Assembly: GCA_903916355.1 (NCBI GenBank)
Contig: CAIWWN010000064.1
Span: 1 to 32,577 of the forward strand
Direction: 5' to 3'
DNA: 32,577 nt
Origin: an uncultured Burkholderiales bacterium
Lineage (GTDB): Bacteria > Pseudomonadota > Gammaproteobacteria > Burkholderiales > Burkholderiaceae_C
Shown here piece after piece: positions 16,814 to 25,193 of the stretch. The notes below the pieces were generated by a model. It ran no database searches, was not told the DNA's origin, and saw nothing but the letters and a program-made list of their open reading frames with translations. Within the stretch, counting starts at the first letter, position 1, and every line of letters starts with the position of its first letter. The position numbers and the translations under genes were made by a program.

Positions 16814-18213
16814 TGCGCTGACGCCGCAAACTGCGCATCGGGTTTGACGCTGCGCAGCAGCGCCAGCATCTCGGTCTCGATGCGATGCAAGGCCGCTTCG
16901 GTGTGGCCCTCAAAGCGCAGCACCAACACCGGGGTGGTGTTGGAGGCGCGAATCAAGCCAAAGCCATCGGGCCAGTCGACGCGCAAACCATCGATGCTGG
17001 AGACTTTTGCGGGCGCAGAAAAACTGGCGACCGCCTTGTCCAGCAGTTGCTGAGTCACGCTGTGCGGCTCACCCTCGGCACAAGGCACGTTCAGCTCGGG
17101 CGTGGAAAAGCTGGTGGGCAGCGCGTGCAGCACGGCGTTGCCGTCCGGGCTGTGGCTCAAGATTTCCAGCATGCGGCAACCGGCGTAGGTGCCGTCGTCA
17201 AAACCGTACCAACGCTCTTTGAAGAAAATATGCCCGCTCATCTCGCCGCCCAGGGGCGCTTGGCCCCCCGCGGCTTCAATGGCTTTCATTTTGGCTTTGA
17301 TCAGCGAGTGACCGGTTTTGAACATCAGGGGCTGGCCACCCGCCTGCTCGATGGCCGGGGCCAAGCGCTGTGAGCATTTCACATCAAACAAAATCGTGCC
17401 GCCAGGCACGCGGCTGAGCACGTCTTGCGCAAACAACTGCATCTGGCGGTCAGGGTAAATGTTGTGGCCGTCGCGGGTCACGATGCCCAGGCGATCGCCA
17501 TCGCCATCAAAGGCCAAGCCCAGTTCGGCGCCCGAGGTCTTCAAGGCGGCAATCAAGTCGTTCAAGTTTTCGAGTTTGCTCGGATCGGGGTGGTGATTCG
17601 GAAAGTTGCCGTCCACTTCGCTGAAAAGCTCGATCACCTCGCAGCCTAAGGCGCGGAAGATGCCCGGCGCGGTGGCACCGGCCACGCCGTTGCCCGAGTC
17701 GACCACGATCTTCATGGGGCGCGCCAAATGAATGTCGCTCACAATGCGCTCGCGGTAAGCATCCGTCACATCTACCGCGCGCACGCTGCCACCCGGCTGC
17801 AGCATCCAGGTCTCGTCTTGCATCATCTGGCGCAGCGCAGAAATTTCGTCGCCATAAATGGCACGGCCACCCATGACCATTTTGAAGCCGTTGTAGTCCT
17901 TGGGGTTGTGGCTGCCGGTGACCTGAATGCCGCTGGCGCACAGCGTGTTGGCTGCGAAGTACAGCATGGGCGTGGTGCACATGCCCACATCAATCACCTG
18001 CACACCCGCGGCCACCAAACCGCGCATCAATGCCGCCGACAGGGTCGGGCCACTCAAGCGCCCATCACGCCCCACGGCCACCGTGGTTTGCCCCTCAGCC
18101 AGCGCCTGGGTGCCAAAGGCTTGGCCCAGGCCTTCGGCCATGGCTTCGTGGATGGTGGACGGCACGATGCCGCGAATGTCATACGCTTTGAAAATGCTGG
18201 GGGTGATGTGCAT
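16810..18213 (-). CDS. Phosphomannomutase/phosphoglucomutase
   Basis: A 467-residue alpha-D-phosphohexomutase of the AlgC/ManB type that interconverts hexose-1- and hexose-6-phosphates for LPS, exopolysaccharide or nucleotide-sugar synthesis. The four domains are complete: FKAYDIRGIVPSTI at the start, phosphoserine loop VTGSHNPKDYNGF (Ser101), the metal loop DGDGDR (Asp236, 238, 240), the sugar-specificity loop GGEMSGHIFF, and the C-terminal phosphate site RASNTTPVLVLRFE. ATG 18213 is chosen because GAGG lies 6 bases upstream and it gives the usual N-terminus. It is translationally coupled to waaA. Confidence 0.95.
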   Translation of the reverse strand: MHITPSIFKAYDIRGIVPSTIHEAMAEGLGQAFGTQALAEGQTTVAVGRDGRLSGPTLSAALMRGLVAAGVQVIDVGMCTTPMLYFAANTLCASGIQVTGSHNPKDYNGFKMVMGGRAIYGDEISALRQMMQDETWMLQPGGSVRAVDVTDAYRERIVSDIHLARPMKIVVDSGNGVAGATAPGIFRALGCEVIELFSEVDGNFPNHHPDPSKLENLNDLIAALKTSGAELGLAFDGDGDRLGIVTRDGHNIYPDRQMQLFAQDVLSRVPGGTILFDVKCSQRLAPAIEQAGGQPLMFKTGHSLIKAKMKAIEAAGGQAPLGGEMSGHIFFKERWYGFDDGTYAGCRMLEILSHSPDGNAVLHALPTSFSTPELNVPCAEGEPHSVTQQLLDKAVASFSAPAKVSSIDGLRVDWPDGFGLIRASNTTPVLVLRFEGHTEAALHRIETEMLALLRSVKPDAQFAASAH

Positions 18214-18318
18214 GAACGCCTCAAAAAGAAAACACAGTCGCCAACACGCCAAGCCGAACAGACCTGGCGGTTGACAATGCAGTATCCATTGTAAGAGCCT
18301 TACCCTGCAGGACTGCCC
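18214..18318. promoter_or_regulatory. Divergent promoter region, phosphohexomutase / CMD operon
   Basis: This gap must drive both directions. On the plus strand TTGACA at 18271-18276 is a perfect -35 hexamer, but the best -10 (TAAGAG, 18292-18297) is only 15 bases away. On the minus strand TACAAT (18293-18288) is a good -10 without a matching -35. AGGA just before the CMD start (18310-18313 region) may serve as ribosome site. Confidence 0.35.
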
Positions 18319-18909
18319 ATGACCGAAAGACTGACCCAGATCGCGTACGAAGATTTACCCGCGCATGTTCGGCCGCTGGCCGATGACATCTTGAAAGTCT
18401 CCAGCGCTGCTTTGGGCGGCCCTTACAACGCCCTGCTGCGCAGCCCCGAGATGGCGCGGCGCTGTTTTGATTTCTTGGACTACCTGCGTTTTAAAACCTC
18501 AGTCCCGTTGCGTCTGAACGAGCTGGCGATTTTGATTCAGGCACGCATCTCGAACGCGCAATACGAATGGTGGGCCCATGAGCGCATTGCCCGCAAAGCC
18601 GGTTTGCCCGACGCGGTGATGCGTGATTTGCAAATGGCGCAAAGGCCGACGCAGATGCAAGCCGATGAGCGACTGGTCTACGACTACTGTGTTCAACTGT
18701 CCTTGAATCACCGTGTGCCCGATGCCTTGTGGCAAGAGACCGTTGACCAATTGGGTGAGCAGGCCGTGATCGACCTGACCGTGCTGTCGGGCACCTATGT
18801 CATGGTGTCGATGCTGCTCAATGCCACCCAGGTCGGCATTCCGGGCGGTGAGGCTGAACCCTTGGAAGTCATGGACCCGGCCCGCATCCGACAGCGCTTG
18901 CTGGCATGA
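18319..18909 (+). CDS. Carboxymuconolactone decarboxylase-like protein (no CxxC)
   Basis: A 196-residue all-helical protein of the CMD/AhpD superfamily. The core reads RLNELAILIQARISNAQYEW followed by WAHERIARKAGLPDAV, and a second part YDYCVQLSLNHRVPDALWQE, then VIDLTVLSGTYVMVSMLLNA. The redox CxxC pair of AhpD is absent, so peroxidase activity is unlikely; similar proteins accompany catabolic genes and their reaction is uncertain. It leads a row in which the next gene, 25 bases on, encodes a Bug-type binding protein. Confidence 0.85.
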   Translation: MTERLTQIAYEDLPAHVRPLADDILKVSSAALGGPYNALLRSPEMARRCFDFLDYLRFKTSVPLRLNELAILIQARISNAQYEWWAHERIARKAGLPDAVMRDLQMAQRPTQMQADERLVYDYCVQLSLNHRVPDALWQETVDQLGEQAVIDLTVLSGTYVMVSMLLNATQVGIPGGEAEPLEVMDPARIRQRLLA

Positions 18910-18934
18910 TCCCTCAATGGACTTGGAGACACTC

Positions 18935-19921
18935 ATGAAAACAAACCTTCTTCGTGCAGGCTTGACCCTGGTTGCGGCGATATCGGCCCTGGCCGGCATA
19001 CAAGCCACGGCCCAGGACTTTCCGTCGCGCCCCATCACCATGGTCATGCCCTACGCCCCCGGTGGGCCGGGCGACACCATCACCCGCTTGTTTGCCGGTG
19101 CCATGCAAAAACAGCTGGGCCAGCAAATTGTGGTGGACAACACGGCCGGCGCCTCCGGCTCCATCGGCACCGCCAAAGTGGCCCGTGCCAAGGCGGATGG
19201 CTACACCTTGCTGATGATCCACGTCAGCCACGCCACCAACGCGGCCATGTACAAAAACCTGCCCTACCACCCGGTGGACGATTTTGAGCCGATTGGTCGC
19301 GCCACCATCGGACCCATGCTGATCGTGGCACGCAATGATTTTCCAGCCAAAGACCTGAAAGAGTGGTTGGCGTATGTCAAAGCCAATGCCCCCAGAATCA
19401 GCTTGGCCCATGCTGGCGTGGGCTCGGCCTCCCACCTGTGCGGTTTGATGATGATGAACGCGCTGAATGTGAAATTCAATGAAATTCCCTACAAGGGGAC
19501 TGGCCCCGCACTGACCGACTTGATGGGCGGTCAAGTCGACCTGATGTGCGACCAAACCTCGGGCACCGTGCCCTCGGTCAAAGCCGACAAGATCAAAGCC
19601 TACGCCGCTGTGGGCAAATCCCGACTCAGCGGTTTGCCCGATCTGCCAGCGATCGCCGAAGCCGGGGTACAGGGTTTTGACATCACCATTTCCTTCGGCC
19701 TGTACGCGCCCAAAGGCACGCCTAAACCGGTCATGGACCAATTGACCACCGCGCTGCAAAGGTCGGTGGCCGACCCCGAGGTACGCCAACGCCTGGAGGC
19801 CATGGGGGTGTCCGCCGTACCCACAGACATGGCGCGCCCCGAAGCTTTGCGCGCGCATTTGAAATACGAAATGGACAGCCTGAACAGCCTGCTCACCAAG
19901 GCCGGAGTGAAAGCCAATTGA
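18935..19921 (+). CDS. Bug/TctC-type periplasmic binding protein
   Basis: A 328-residue tripartite tricarboxylate transporter binding protein. A signal peptide (about 1-26, ending QATAQ) is followed by the family pattern FPSRPITMVMPYAPGGPGDT, QQIVVDNTAGASGSIGTAKV, ADGYTLLM, YKGTGPALTDLMGGQVDLM and LYAPKGTPKPVMDQL. ATG 18935 is supported by GGAG about 9 bases upstream. Such proteins bind carboxylates. The usual TctA/TctB membrane partners are missing; instead the next gene is an MFS transporter whose TTG start overlaps this stop codon by 4 bases. Confidence 0.93.
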   Translation: MKTNLLRAGLTLVAAISALAGIQATAQDFPSRPITMVMPYAPGGPGDTITRLFAGAMQKQLGQQIVVDNTAGASGSIGTAKVARAKADGYTLLMIHVSHATNAAMYKNLPYHPVDDFEPIGRATIGPMLIVARNDFPAKDLKEWLAYVKANAPRISLAHAGVGSASHLCGLMMMNALNVKFNEIPYKGTGPALTDLMGGQVDLMCDQTSGTVPSVKADKIKAYAAVGKSRLSGLPDLPAIAEAGVQGFDITISFGLYAPKGTPKPVMDQLTTALQRSVADPEVRQRLEAMGVSAVPTDMARPEALRAHLKYEMDSLNSLLTKAGVKAN

Positions 19922-21111
19922 GCAATTGGCTCACGTTGGTGGTGACCTTGGTGATTCAGGCCATGGTCTCCATGGCTTTGTTGACCTTGCCGGTGATGGC
20001 GCCCGTGGTCGCTCAAGACATGCAGGTCTCCCCCGCATTGGTGGGCTTGTATGTGTCCATGACCTATGCGGGGGCCATGCTGGCCAGCCTGATGGGCGGC
20101 GCCATGGTCAACCGACTGGGGGCGATCCGAGTCAGCCAATGGGGGCTGCTGTTGTGCGCGGCCGGCTTGTTGCTGTGCGCTGTGCCCTGGTTCCCAGCCA
20201 TGGGCCTGGGCGCGGTGCTGATCGGTTTGGGCTATGGCCCGATCACCCCGGCCAGCTCGCACATTTTGGCGCGCACCACGCCCAAGCACCAAATGTCGCT
20301 GGTCTTCTCGCTGAAACAAACCGGCGTGCCTTTGGGCAGCCTGCTGGCCGGCGCGATTGTGCCCTCGATGTTGTTGGCGCTCAGCTGGCACAGCAGCTTG
20401 GCCGCAGTGGCGGCGGTTTGCGTGTTGTGCGCGGCACTGTCACAACCATTGCGCGCTGGGTTAGACCAGGACCGCCAACCGGATCTGCAGATGCGCTGGG
20501 GCAGTTGGGTCACGCCCATCCGCATGGTCTTGGCGCACCGCACCTTGACCACCATGGCGGCTTGCTCCTTCATGTTCTCTATGGTGCAGCTGTCCTTGAC
20601 CACTTACCTGGTCACTTTTTTGCATGATGATTTGGCCTATGGTCTGGTGGCGGCCGGGCTGGCTTTGTCGGCCACGCAATTGGGCGGCATGGGCGGACGC
20701 ATTGCTTGGGGCTATGTGGCCGACCGCTGGCTGGGCGCTCAGCGCATGCTGTTGTTGCTGGCCAGTTTGATGACGGTGGGCGCCTTGGCCTCGGCCACCC
20801 TGACCGTGGAGACCCCGCACGCCGTGGTGATCGCCATCTTGGTGACCTTTGGCGCTTCGGCCATCGGCTGGAATGGTGTGTACCTGGCCGAAGTGGCGCG
20901 GCGCGCGCCCGAGGGCATGGCCAGCGTCGCCACTGGCGGCACGCTGGCATTTACTTTTTCAGGGGTGGTCATTGGTCCACCGATCTTTGGTGCGCTGTCC
21001 ACTTTGTTTGGCACCTACCGCGCCGGCTTTTTGGGCCTGATGGTGGTGGCCTGCCTGTGTGGCTTGTTGCTGTATGGGAGTCAGCGCAAAATTCGGGTGA
21101 TTGCCGCCTGA
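19918..21111 (+). CDS. MFS transporter with overlapping TTG start
   Basis: A 397-residue major facilitator with 12 predicted membrane helices. Visible marks are the N-terminal helix LVVTLVIQAMVSMALLTLPV, the helix-2 region GLYVSMTYAGAMLASLMGGA, the conserved RLGAIRVSQWGLL loop, GLGYGPITPASSHILARTTP, and the mid-protein GGRIAWGYVADRWLGAQRM. No ATG gives a complete first helix, so TTG 19918 is taken as the start: it sits in TTGA with the preceding stop, with GGAG about 11 bases upstream. That coupling ties it to the Bug protein. The substrate is unknown; an organic acid is likely from context. Confidence 0.88.
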   Translation: MSNWLTLVVTLVIQAMVSMALLTLPVMAPVVAQDMQVSPALVGLYVSMTYAGAMLASLMGGAMVNRLGAIRVSQWGLLLCAAGLLLCAVPWFPAMGLGAVLIGLGYGPITPASSHILARTTPKHQMSLVFSLKQTGVPLGSLLAGAIVPSMLLALSWHSSLAAVAAVCVLCAALSQPLRAGLDQDRQPDLQMRWGSWVTPIRMVLAHRTLTTMAACSFMFSMVQLSLTTYLVTFLHDDLAYGLVAAGLALSATQLGGMGGRIAWGYVADRWLGAQRMLLLLASLMTVGALASATLTVETPHAVVIAILVTFGASAIGWNGVYLAEVARRAPEGMASVATGGTLAFTFSGVVIGPPIFGALSTLFGTYRAGFLGLMVVACLCGLLLYGSQRKIRVIAA

Positions 21112-21124
21112 ACCAAGGACTGCC

Positions 21125-21685
21125 ATGCCGTTTCACCCCCTCACCACCCGCAGCCATTGGCAAAGCCCTTTGGGCCTCATTCTGTTGTCGGCCAGTCCCT
21201 TGGGATTGTCGGGGGTGTTTTTTGAAGACCAGCGCCATCTGCCTGATGTACAGGCCTGGCCAGAGGACCCGAACAATCCTTTCACGCAGGCCGCCATCGC
21301 TTTGCTGAAGGACTATTTCAGCGGCCGAGCCCACGCGCTGGATGCGCCGTTGTCGCTGCCGCTGGACTTGCAATGTGGCACCACTTTTCAACAAGCGGTG
21401 TGGCAAGCCTTGTTGCGCATCCCGGCCGGACAGACGCAAAGCTACGGCCAATTGGCGCAGCAGGTGCAGCGCCCCAGCGCCGTGCGCGCTGTGGGTGCGG
21501 CGGTAGGCCGCAACCCGATCAGCCTGCTGGTGCCATGTCACCGCATCCTCGGCGCGGCAGGCCAACTCACCGGCTATGCCGGCGGTTTGTGGCGCAAAGA
21601 AGCTTTACTGAAAATGGAACAGGCCTTGCCAGGGGCTTTAGCAACACCCGACACCGAGCACGGCACCTTGCCTCTTTTTGATTGA
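21125..21685 (+). CDS. ogt: Methylated-DNA--protein-cysteine methyltransferase
   Basis: A 186-residue DNA repair protein that moves alkyl groups from O6-alkylguanine or O4-alkylthymine to its own cysteine. The C-terminal domain (about 85-170) has FQQAVWQALLRIPAGQTQSY, RAVGAAVGRNP and the active-site LVPCHRIL with Cys138. The N-terminal domain has no Ada metal-binding part, so it is an Ogt-type enzyme. ATG 21125 has AAGGA 6-7 bases upstream. It lies 13 bases after the MFS gene and 4 before the EamA gene. Confidence 0.94.
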   Translation: MPFHPLTTRSHWQSPLGLILLSASPLGLSGVFFEDQRHLPDVQAWPEDPNNPFTQAAIALLKDYFSGRAHALDAPLSLPLDLQCGTTFQQAVWQALLRIPAGQTQSYGQLAQQVQRPSAVRAVGAAVGRNPISLLVPCHRILGAAGQLTGYAGGLWRKEALLKMEQALPGALATPDTEHGTLPLFD

Positions 21686-21689
21686 CCCC

Positions 21690-22622
21690 ATGAACCCTCA
21701 AGCCGACCTGCTGGCCTCGTCAATCACCACCCCACGATACAGAATCGACTTTTTGTTGCTGGCCATGATTTGGGGGGGCTCCTTCTTGTTCATGCGTACC
21801 GCCGCCGTGGAGTTTGGCGCCGTCCTCACCGCCGCGCTTCGGGTCAGCATTGCAGCCTTGTTTTTGTTGCCTTTGCTTTATTTTCGAGGTCAGAGTCAAG
21901 CGCTGTGGGCGAACTGGAAGCCTGTGTTCTTTGTGGGCGTTTTCAACTCGGCTCTGCCGTTTGCTTTGTATGCCTTTGCGGTGCAGCACATCACCACCGG
22001 CCTGTCTTCCATCATGAACGCCACCGTGCCGCTGTTTGGCGCCCTGGTGGCTTGGGTCTGGCTGGGCGACAAACTGAGCCTGTCGCGCATCTTGGGTTTG
22101 TGTATCGGCTTTATGGGCGTGTTGCTGCTGGCCGGTGGTGAGGCCGATTTCAAACCCAACGCCTCGGGCATCGCCCCCATGTGGGCGGTGGGTGCCTGTT
22201 TGCTGGCCACGCTGAGCTATGCCCTGTCGGCCAATTTTGCCAAACGCTACATTGCCCATGTGCCGCCGCTGGCCACCGCCACGGGTAGCCAGTGCGGCGC
22301 CAGTTTGGCGTTAGCTGTGCCGGCCCTGTTCGCGCTGCCCGCAGAAATGCCCCGTGCGCATGCTTGGGGCGCGTTGGTCATCGTGGGCGTGTTGTGCACC
22401 GGCATTGCGTACATCTTGTATTTCCGGCTGATTGAGAAGGCCGGTCCGGCCAAGGCACTCACCGTCACTTTCTTGGTACCCGTGTTTGCCATCGGCTATG
22501 GCGTGCTGCTCTTGCATGAGCATTTGACGCTTTGTATGCTGCTGTGTGGCGCCGTCATTTTGTTGGGCACGGGCCTGTCCAGCGGCTTGCTGCGCTTACC
22601 GCAAAGGAAACCGATTCCATGA
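21690..22622 (+). CDS. EamA-family (DMT superfamily) transporter
   Basis: A 310-residue inner-membrane protein with ten predicted helices in two EamA repeats. Recognisable segments are FLLLAMIWGGSFLFMRTAAV, FALYAFAVQHITTGLSSIMN, ATVPLFGALVAWVWLGDKLS in repeat 1 and YALSANFAKRY, GIAYILYFRLIEKAGPAKAL in repeat 2. Such proteins export small metabolites or drugs; the substrate cannot be told. The ATG at 21690 lacks a clear ribosome site and may depend on coupling to ogt; a TTG at 21678 overlapping the ogt end is an alternative. Its stop overlaps the lipocalin start (ATGA). Confidence 0.92.
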   Translation: MNPQADLLASSITTPRYRIDFLLLAMIWGGSFLFMRTAAVEFGAVLTAALRVSIAALFLLPLLYFRGQSQALWANWKPVFFVGVFNSALPFALYAFAVQHITTGLSSIMNATVPLFGALVAWVWLGDKLSLSRILGLCIGFMGVLLLAGGEADFKPNASGIAPMWAVGACLLATLSYALSANFAKRYIAHVPPLATATGSQCGASLALAVPALFALPAEMPRAHAWGALVIVGVLCTGIAYILYFRLIEKAGPAKALTVTFLVPVFAIGYGVLLLHEHLTLCMLLCGAVILLGTGLSSGLLRLPQRKPIP

Positions 22623-23179
22623 CGTCATTCATCGCCCTGTTGTTGAGCGTCATGCGCAGATTCTGGGTCACGGGCGCTGTGGGCTTGGCGGCGCTGCTGA
22701 GCGCTTGCAGCACAGCACCGCCAGAAGGCTTGAATGCGGTGACGCCGTTTGATGTGCAGCGCTATCAAGGTACGTGGTACGAAATTGCACGCCTGGACCA
22801 CTCGTTTGAGCGCAATATGACGGACGTGAGTGCGCGCTACACGATTCAAGCCGATGGTTCGGTGCAGGTGGTGAATCGCGGCTTCAACACCCTCAAAAAT
22901 GAATGGAAAGAAGCCGTGGGCAAAGCCCTGTTCACCGGCGACACCGATCGCGGCTCGCTCAAGGTCTCGTTCTTCGGGCCTTTTTACGGCGGCTACCACG
23001 TGGTGGCACTGGACCCACAGTACCGCTGGTCCATGGTGGTCGGCCCGGACCGTGATTACCTGTGGATTTTGGCGCGTGACAAACAGCTGGACCCCGCGCT
23101 CAAAGCCCAGCTACTGAGCCAGGCCCAGGCTTTTCGCTTGCCCACCGAGCAACTGATTTGGGTGACGCACACGCGCTGA
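22619..23179 (+). CDS. blc: Bacterial lipocalin (Blc-like lipoprotein)
   Basis: A 186-residue outer membrane lipoprotein. A long signal peptide ends in a lipobox LLSAC with Cys30. The lipocalin motifs follow: YQGTWYEIARLDHSFERN (the GxW strand), DVSARYTIQADGSVQVVNRG, the GSLKVSFFGPFYGGYHVVAL strands and YLWILARDKQ. Family members bind lipids such as fatty acids or lysophospholipids and act in envelope stress. Translation is coupled to the EamA gene through an ATGA overlap. Confidence 0.94.
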   Translation: MTSFIALLLSVMRRFWVTGAVGLAALLSACSTAPPEGLNAVTPFDVQRYQGTWYEIARLDHSFERNMTDVSARYTIQADGSVQVVNRGFNTLKNEWKEAVGKALFTGDTDRGSLKVSFFGPFYGGYHVVALDPQYRWSMVVGPDRDYLWILARDKQLDPALKAQLLSQAQAFRLPTEQLIWVTHTR

Positions 23180-23307
23180 ACCATCCAAGCGCTTCGGTTG
23201 GTACGTCCTCGCAAGTTACAACCCGACACCGAATATCTGCGTCTGATGCGCCAACACGCGCTCTCGCCGCTGAGAATCAAGCTCTTTGAAATTGATGGGG
23301 AGCTCTT
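23180..23307 (+). other. Gap before the SIMPL gene with a small coding-like frame
   Basis: The 128 bases between lipocalin and SIMPL genes hold a frame open from 23180 to 23350. It reads RPRKLQPDTEYLRLMRQHAL and continues SPLRIKLFEIDGELLC before running into the SIMPL start in another frame. An ATG in it lies at 23246. It could be a 34-residue leader peptide, a gene remnant, or chance. I do not recognise it. Confidence 0.2.
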
Positions 23308-24060
23308 ATGCGCGTGCAACACCACCTTGGCGCCTTGGCGCTGTTCATGACCATGGGCTGCGCTTCGGTTCACGCCCAAGCCGGCCCCGTCAACCCGATA
23401 CTCCCCTTTAACCCCAGCCCTTCCGCACACCTGAGCGCATCAGCCACCATGCAGGTGCTGCAAGACTGGCTGGTGATTCGCCTTGCGGTGCAGAAAGAAG
23501 GCGCTGATGCGGCGCTGGTGCAACGGCAACTCAAAACCACCTTGGCAGCCGCTTTGACACAGGCCCAAAGCGAGGCCAAGCAGAACGACGCCAAGCCGGG
23601 GGCCATGGAGGTCAGCACGGGCCAGCTCAATGTGTCGCCGCGCTTCAACCGTGAGGGCAAAACCAACGGCTGGATGGGTACGGCCGAGTTGATGGTGCAA
23701 GGGCGCGACCTCGACCGCATCACCGCCACGGCAGGCCGCCTGAATGGCTTGAGCGTGAGCCAGTTGGAATGGCAAATCAGCCCCGAGCTGCTGGCGCAAA
23801 GCGAAGCCAGTGTGCAAGGCCAAGCGGTGGCGCAATGGCGCGCCAAGGCCAGCGCCCTGACCCAGCAACTGGGCCTCACCCGTTACACCATCAGTGATGT
23901 GACGCTGAGCACGCAGGGCAATGGCCAGAGCATCAGCCCCCGGGCTATGCCCATGGTGATGATGGACCCCGGCCCCGATGCACGCAGCGCACCGCTGCCC
24001 CTGCAAGCGGGTCAGTCGCAAGTCACGGTGGTGGTGTCCGGGCACATCCTGTTGCAATAA
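23308..24060 (+). CDS. SIMPL-domain (DUF541) periplasmic protein
   Basis: A 250-residue secreted protein. A signal peptide (about 1-24, ending VHAQ) leads into a SIMPL/DUF541 domain from about residue 38: HLSASATMQVLQDWLVIRLA, QSEAKQNDAKPGAMEVSTGQ, GWMGTAELMVQGRDLDRITA, the helix QAVAQWRAKASALTQQLGLT, and the final strand SQVTVVVSGHILLQ. Family members are periplasmic or outer membrane proteins of unclear function, some linked to oxidative stress. GGGGAG lies 7-8 bases before the ATG. Confidence 0.88.
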   Translation: MRVQHHLGALALFMTMGCASVHAQAGPVNPILPFNPSPSAHLSASATMQVLQDWLVIRLAVQKEGADAALVQRQLKTTLAAALTQAQSEAKQNDAKPGAMEVSTGQLNVSPRFNREGKTNGWMGTAELMVQGRDLDRITATAGRLNGLSVSQLEWQISPELLAQSEASVQGQAVAQWRAKASALTQQLGLTRYTISDVTLSTQGNGQSISPRAMPMVMMDPGPDARSAPLPLQAGQSQVTVVVSGHILLQ

Positions 24061-24171
24061 GGCGCCGTGACGCACCAAGGGAACACTGGGGACAGGGCGC
24101 CAGTGAATAGTGCGCTGGTCAATTGAATAATCGGGAATAATCGCCAGCTTCACCACGCTGGAACGATCCCC
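24061..24171. promoter_or_regulatory. Intergenic region with a tandem 9-base repeat
   Basis: GAATAATCG occurs twice, at 24125-24133 and 24135-24143, with a 10-base period, about one turn of DNA. It lies 29-47 bases before the Bug-protein start, where a regulator could bind. No clean -35/-10 pair was found. Confidence 0.3.
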
Positions 24172-25191
24172 ATGCCGAATTTTGTTTCTGGCGCGCGCCG
24201 CCAATCCCTGTGCAAGCTGGCCTGTGCCGGCTTGTGGGCCGCTTTGTTTTTCCACTTTTCAGCGCAAGCACAAACCGCAGTGACCGTCCCCACGGTTGCC
24301 AGCGGCGTCCCGATCAAACTGATCGTGCCTTTCACCCCGGGCACCGGCATTGACCTGATTGCCCGCACCCTCGGCCCCAAACTGTCACTCAAACTCAATC
24401 GTCCGGTCGTGGTGGAAAACCGCGTGGGCGCTTCGGGCAATATCGGCACCGAAGCCGTGGTGCGCGCTGCGCCCGACGGCAACACCTGGCTGGTGAGCGT
24501 GAACACCTTGGTGATGAACCGAAGCCTCTACCCCTCACTCAGTTTTGACCCGGTGAATGACCTGATGCCAGTGACACTGAGCAGTTGGGGGCAATTGCTA
24601 TTGGTCACGCACCCCAAATCGGGTTTCAGCACCGCAGGCGAATTGGTCAAGACGGCCAAAGCACGTCCTGGGCACATCAACTACGCCTCTCCCGGCGTGG
24701 GCACGCCGCACCATTTGTCGATGGAATTGTTCAAGAACACCGCCCAGGTCTTTTTGACGCACATTCCTTACCGCGGCACAGGCCCGGCTGTGACCGATTT
24801 GCTGGGCGGTCAGGTCGATGCCATGTTCTTGCCGATTCATGTGGCCCTGCCGCACATCCGCTCAGGCCGCCTGGTGGCCTTGGGTATTGGCAGTGACAAG
24901 CGGCATGCCTTGCTGCCTGATGTGCCCACCCTGGCCGAGGCCAAAGCGGGTCAGGTGAACGTGGACATGTGGTACGGCGTGTTTGCGCCCAAAGGCACGC
25001 CAGCAGACACCGTGGCCCTGTTCAACCGCGAAATCAACTTGATTTTGAAAAGTGAAGAAACCCAAAAAGCCTTTCAAACCCAAGGCATGGACCCTGCAGG
25101 CACCAGCCCACAAGAGTTTGGCCGGGTGGTCGAGCGCGACGCGAACCGCTGGGCCCAATTGATCAAAACCCAACACATCAAGGCAGATTGA
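24172..25191 (+). CDS. Bug/TctC-type periplasmic binding protein
   Basis: A 339-residue carboxylate-binding protein of the tripartite tricarboxylate transporter family. Its signal peptide is about 33 residues (ending SAQA). The mature part shows PIKLIVPFTPGTGIDLIART, RPVVVENRVGASGNIGTEAV, PDGNTWLV, YRGTGPAVTDLLGGQVDAMF and FAPKGTPADTVALFN. No TctA/TctB genes are near, so it is an orphan receptor or uses membrane parts elsewhere. Two bases separate its stop from the FAD-dependent hydroxylase start, suggesting it captures that enzyme's substrate. Confidence 0.93.
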   Translation: MPNFVSGARRQSLCKLACAGLWAALFFHFSAQAQTAVTVPTVASGVPIKLIVPFTPGTGIDLIARTLGPKLSLKLNRPVVVENRVGASGNIGTEAVVRAAPDGNTWLVSVNTLVMNRSLYPSLSFDPVNDLMPVTLSSWGQLLLVTHPKSGFSTAGELVKTAKARPGHINYASPGVGTPHHLSMELFKNTAQVFLTHIPYRGTGPAVTDLLGGQVDAMFLPIHVALPHIRSGRLVALGIGSDKRHALLPDVPTLAEAKAGQVNVDMWYGVFAPKGTPADTVALFNREINLILKSEETQKAFQTQGMDPAGTSPQEFGRVVERDANRWAQLIKTQHIKAD

Positions 25192-25193
25192 GC

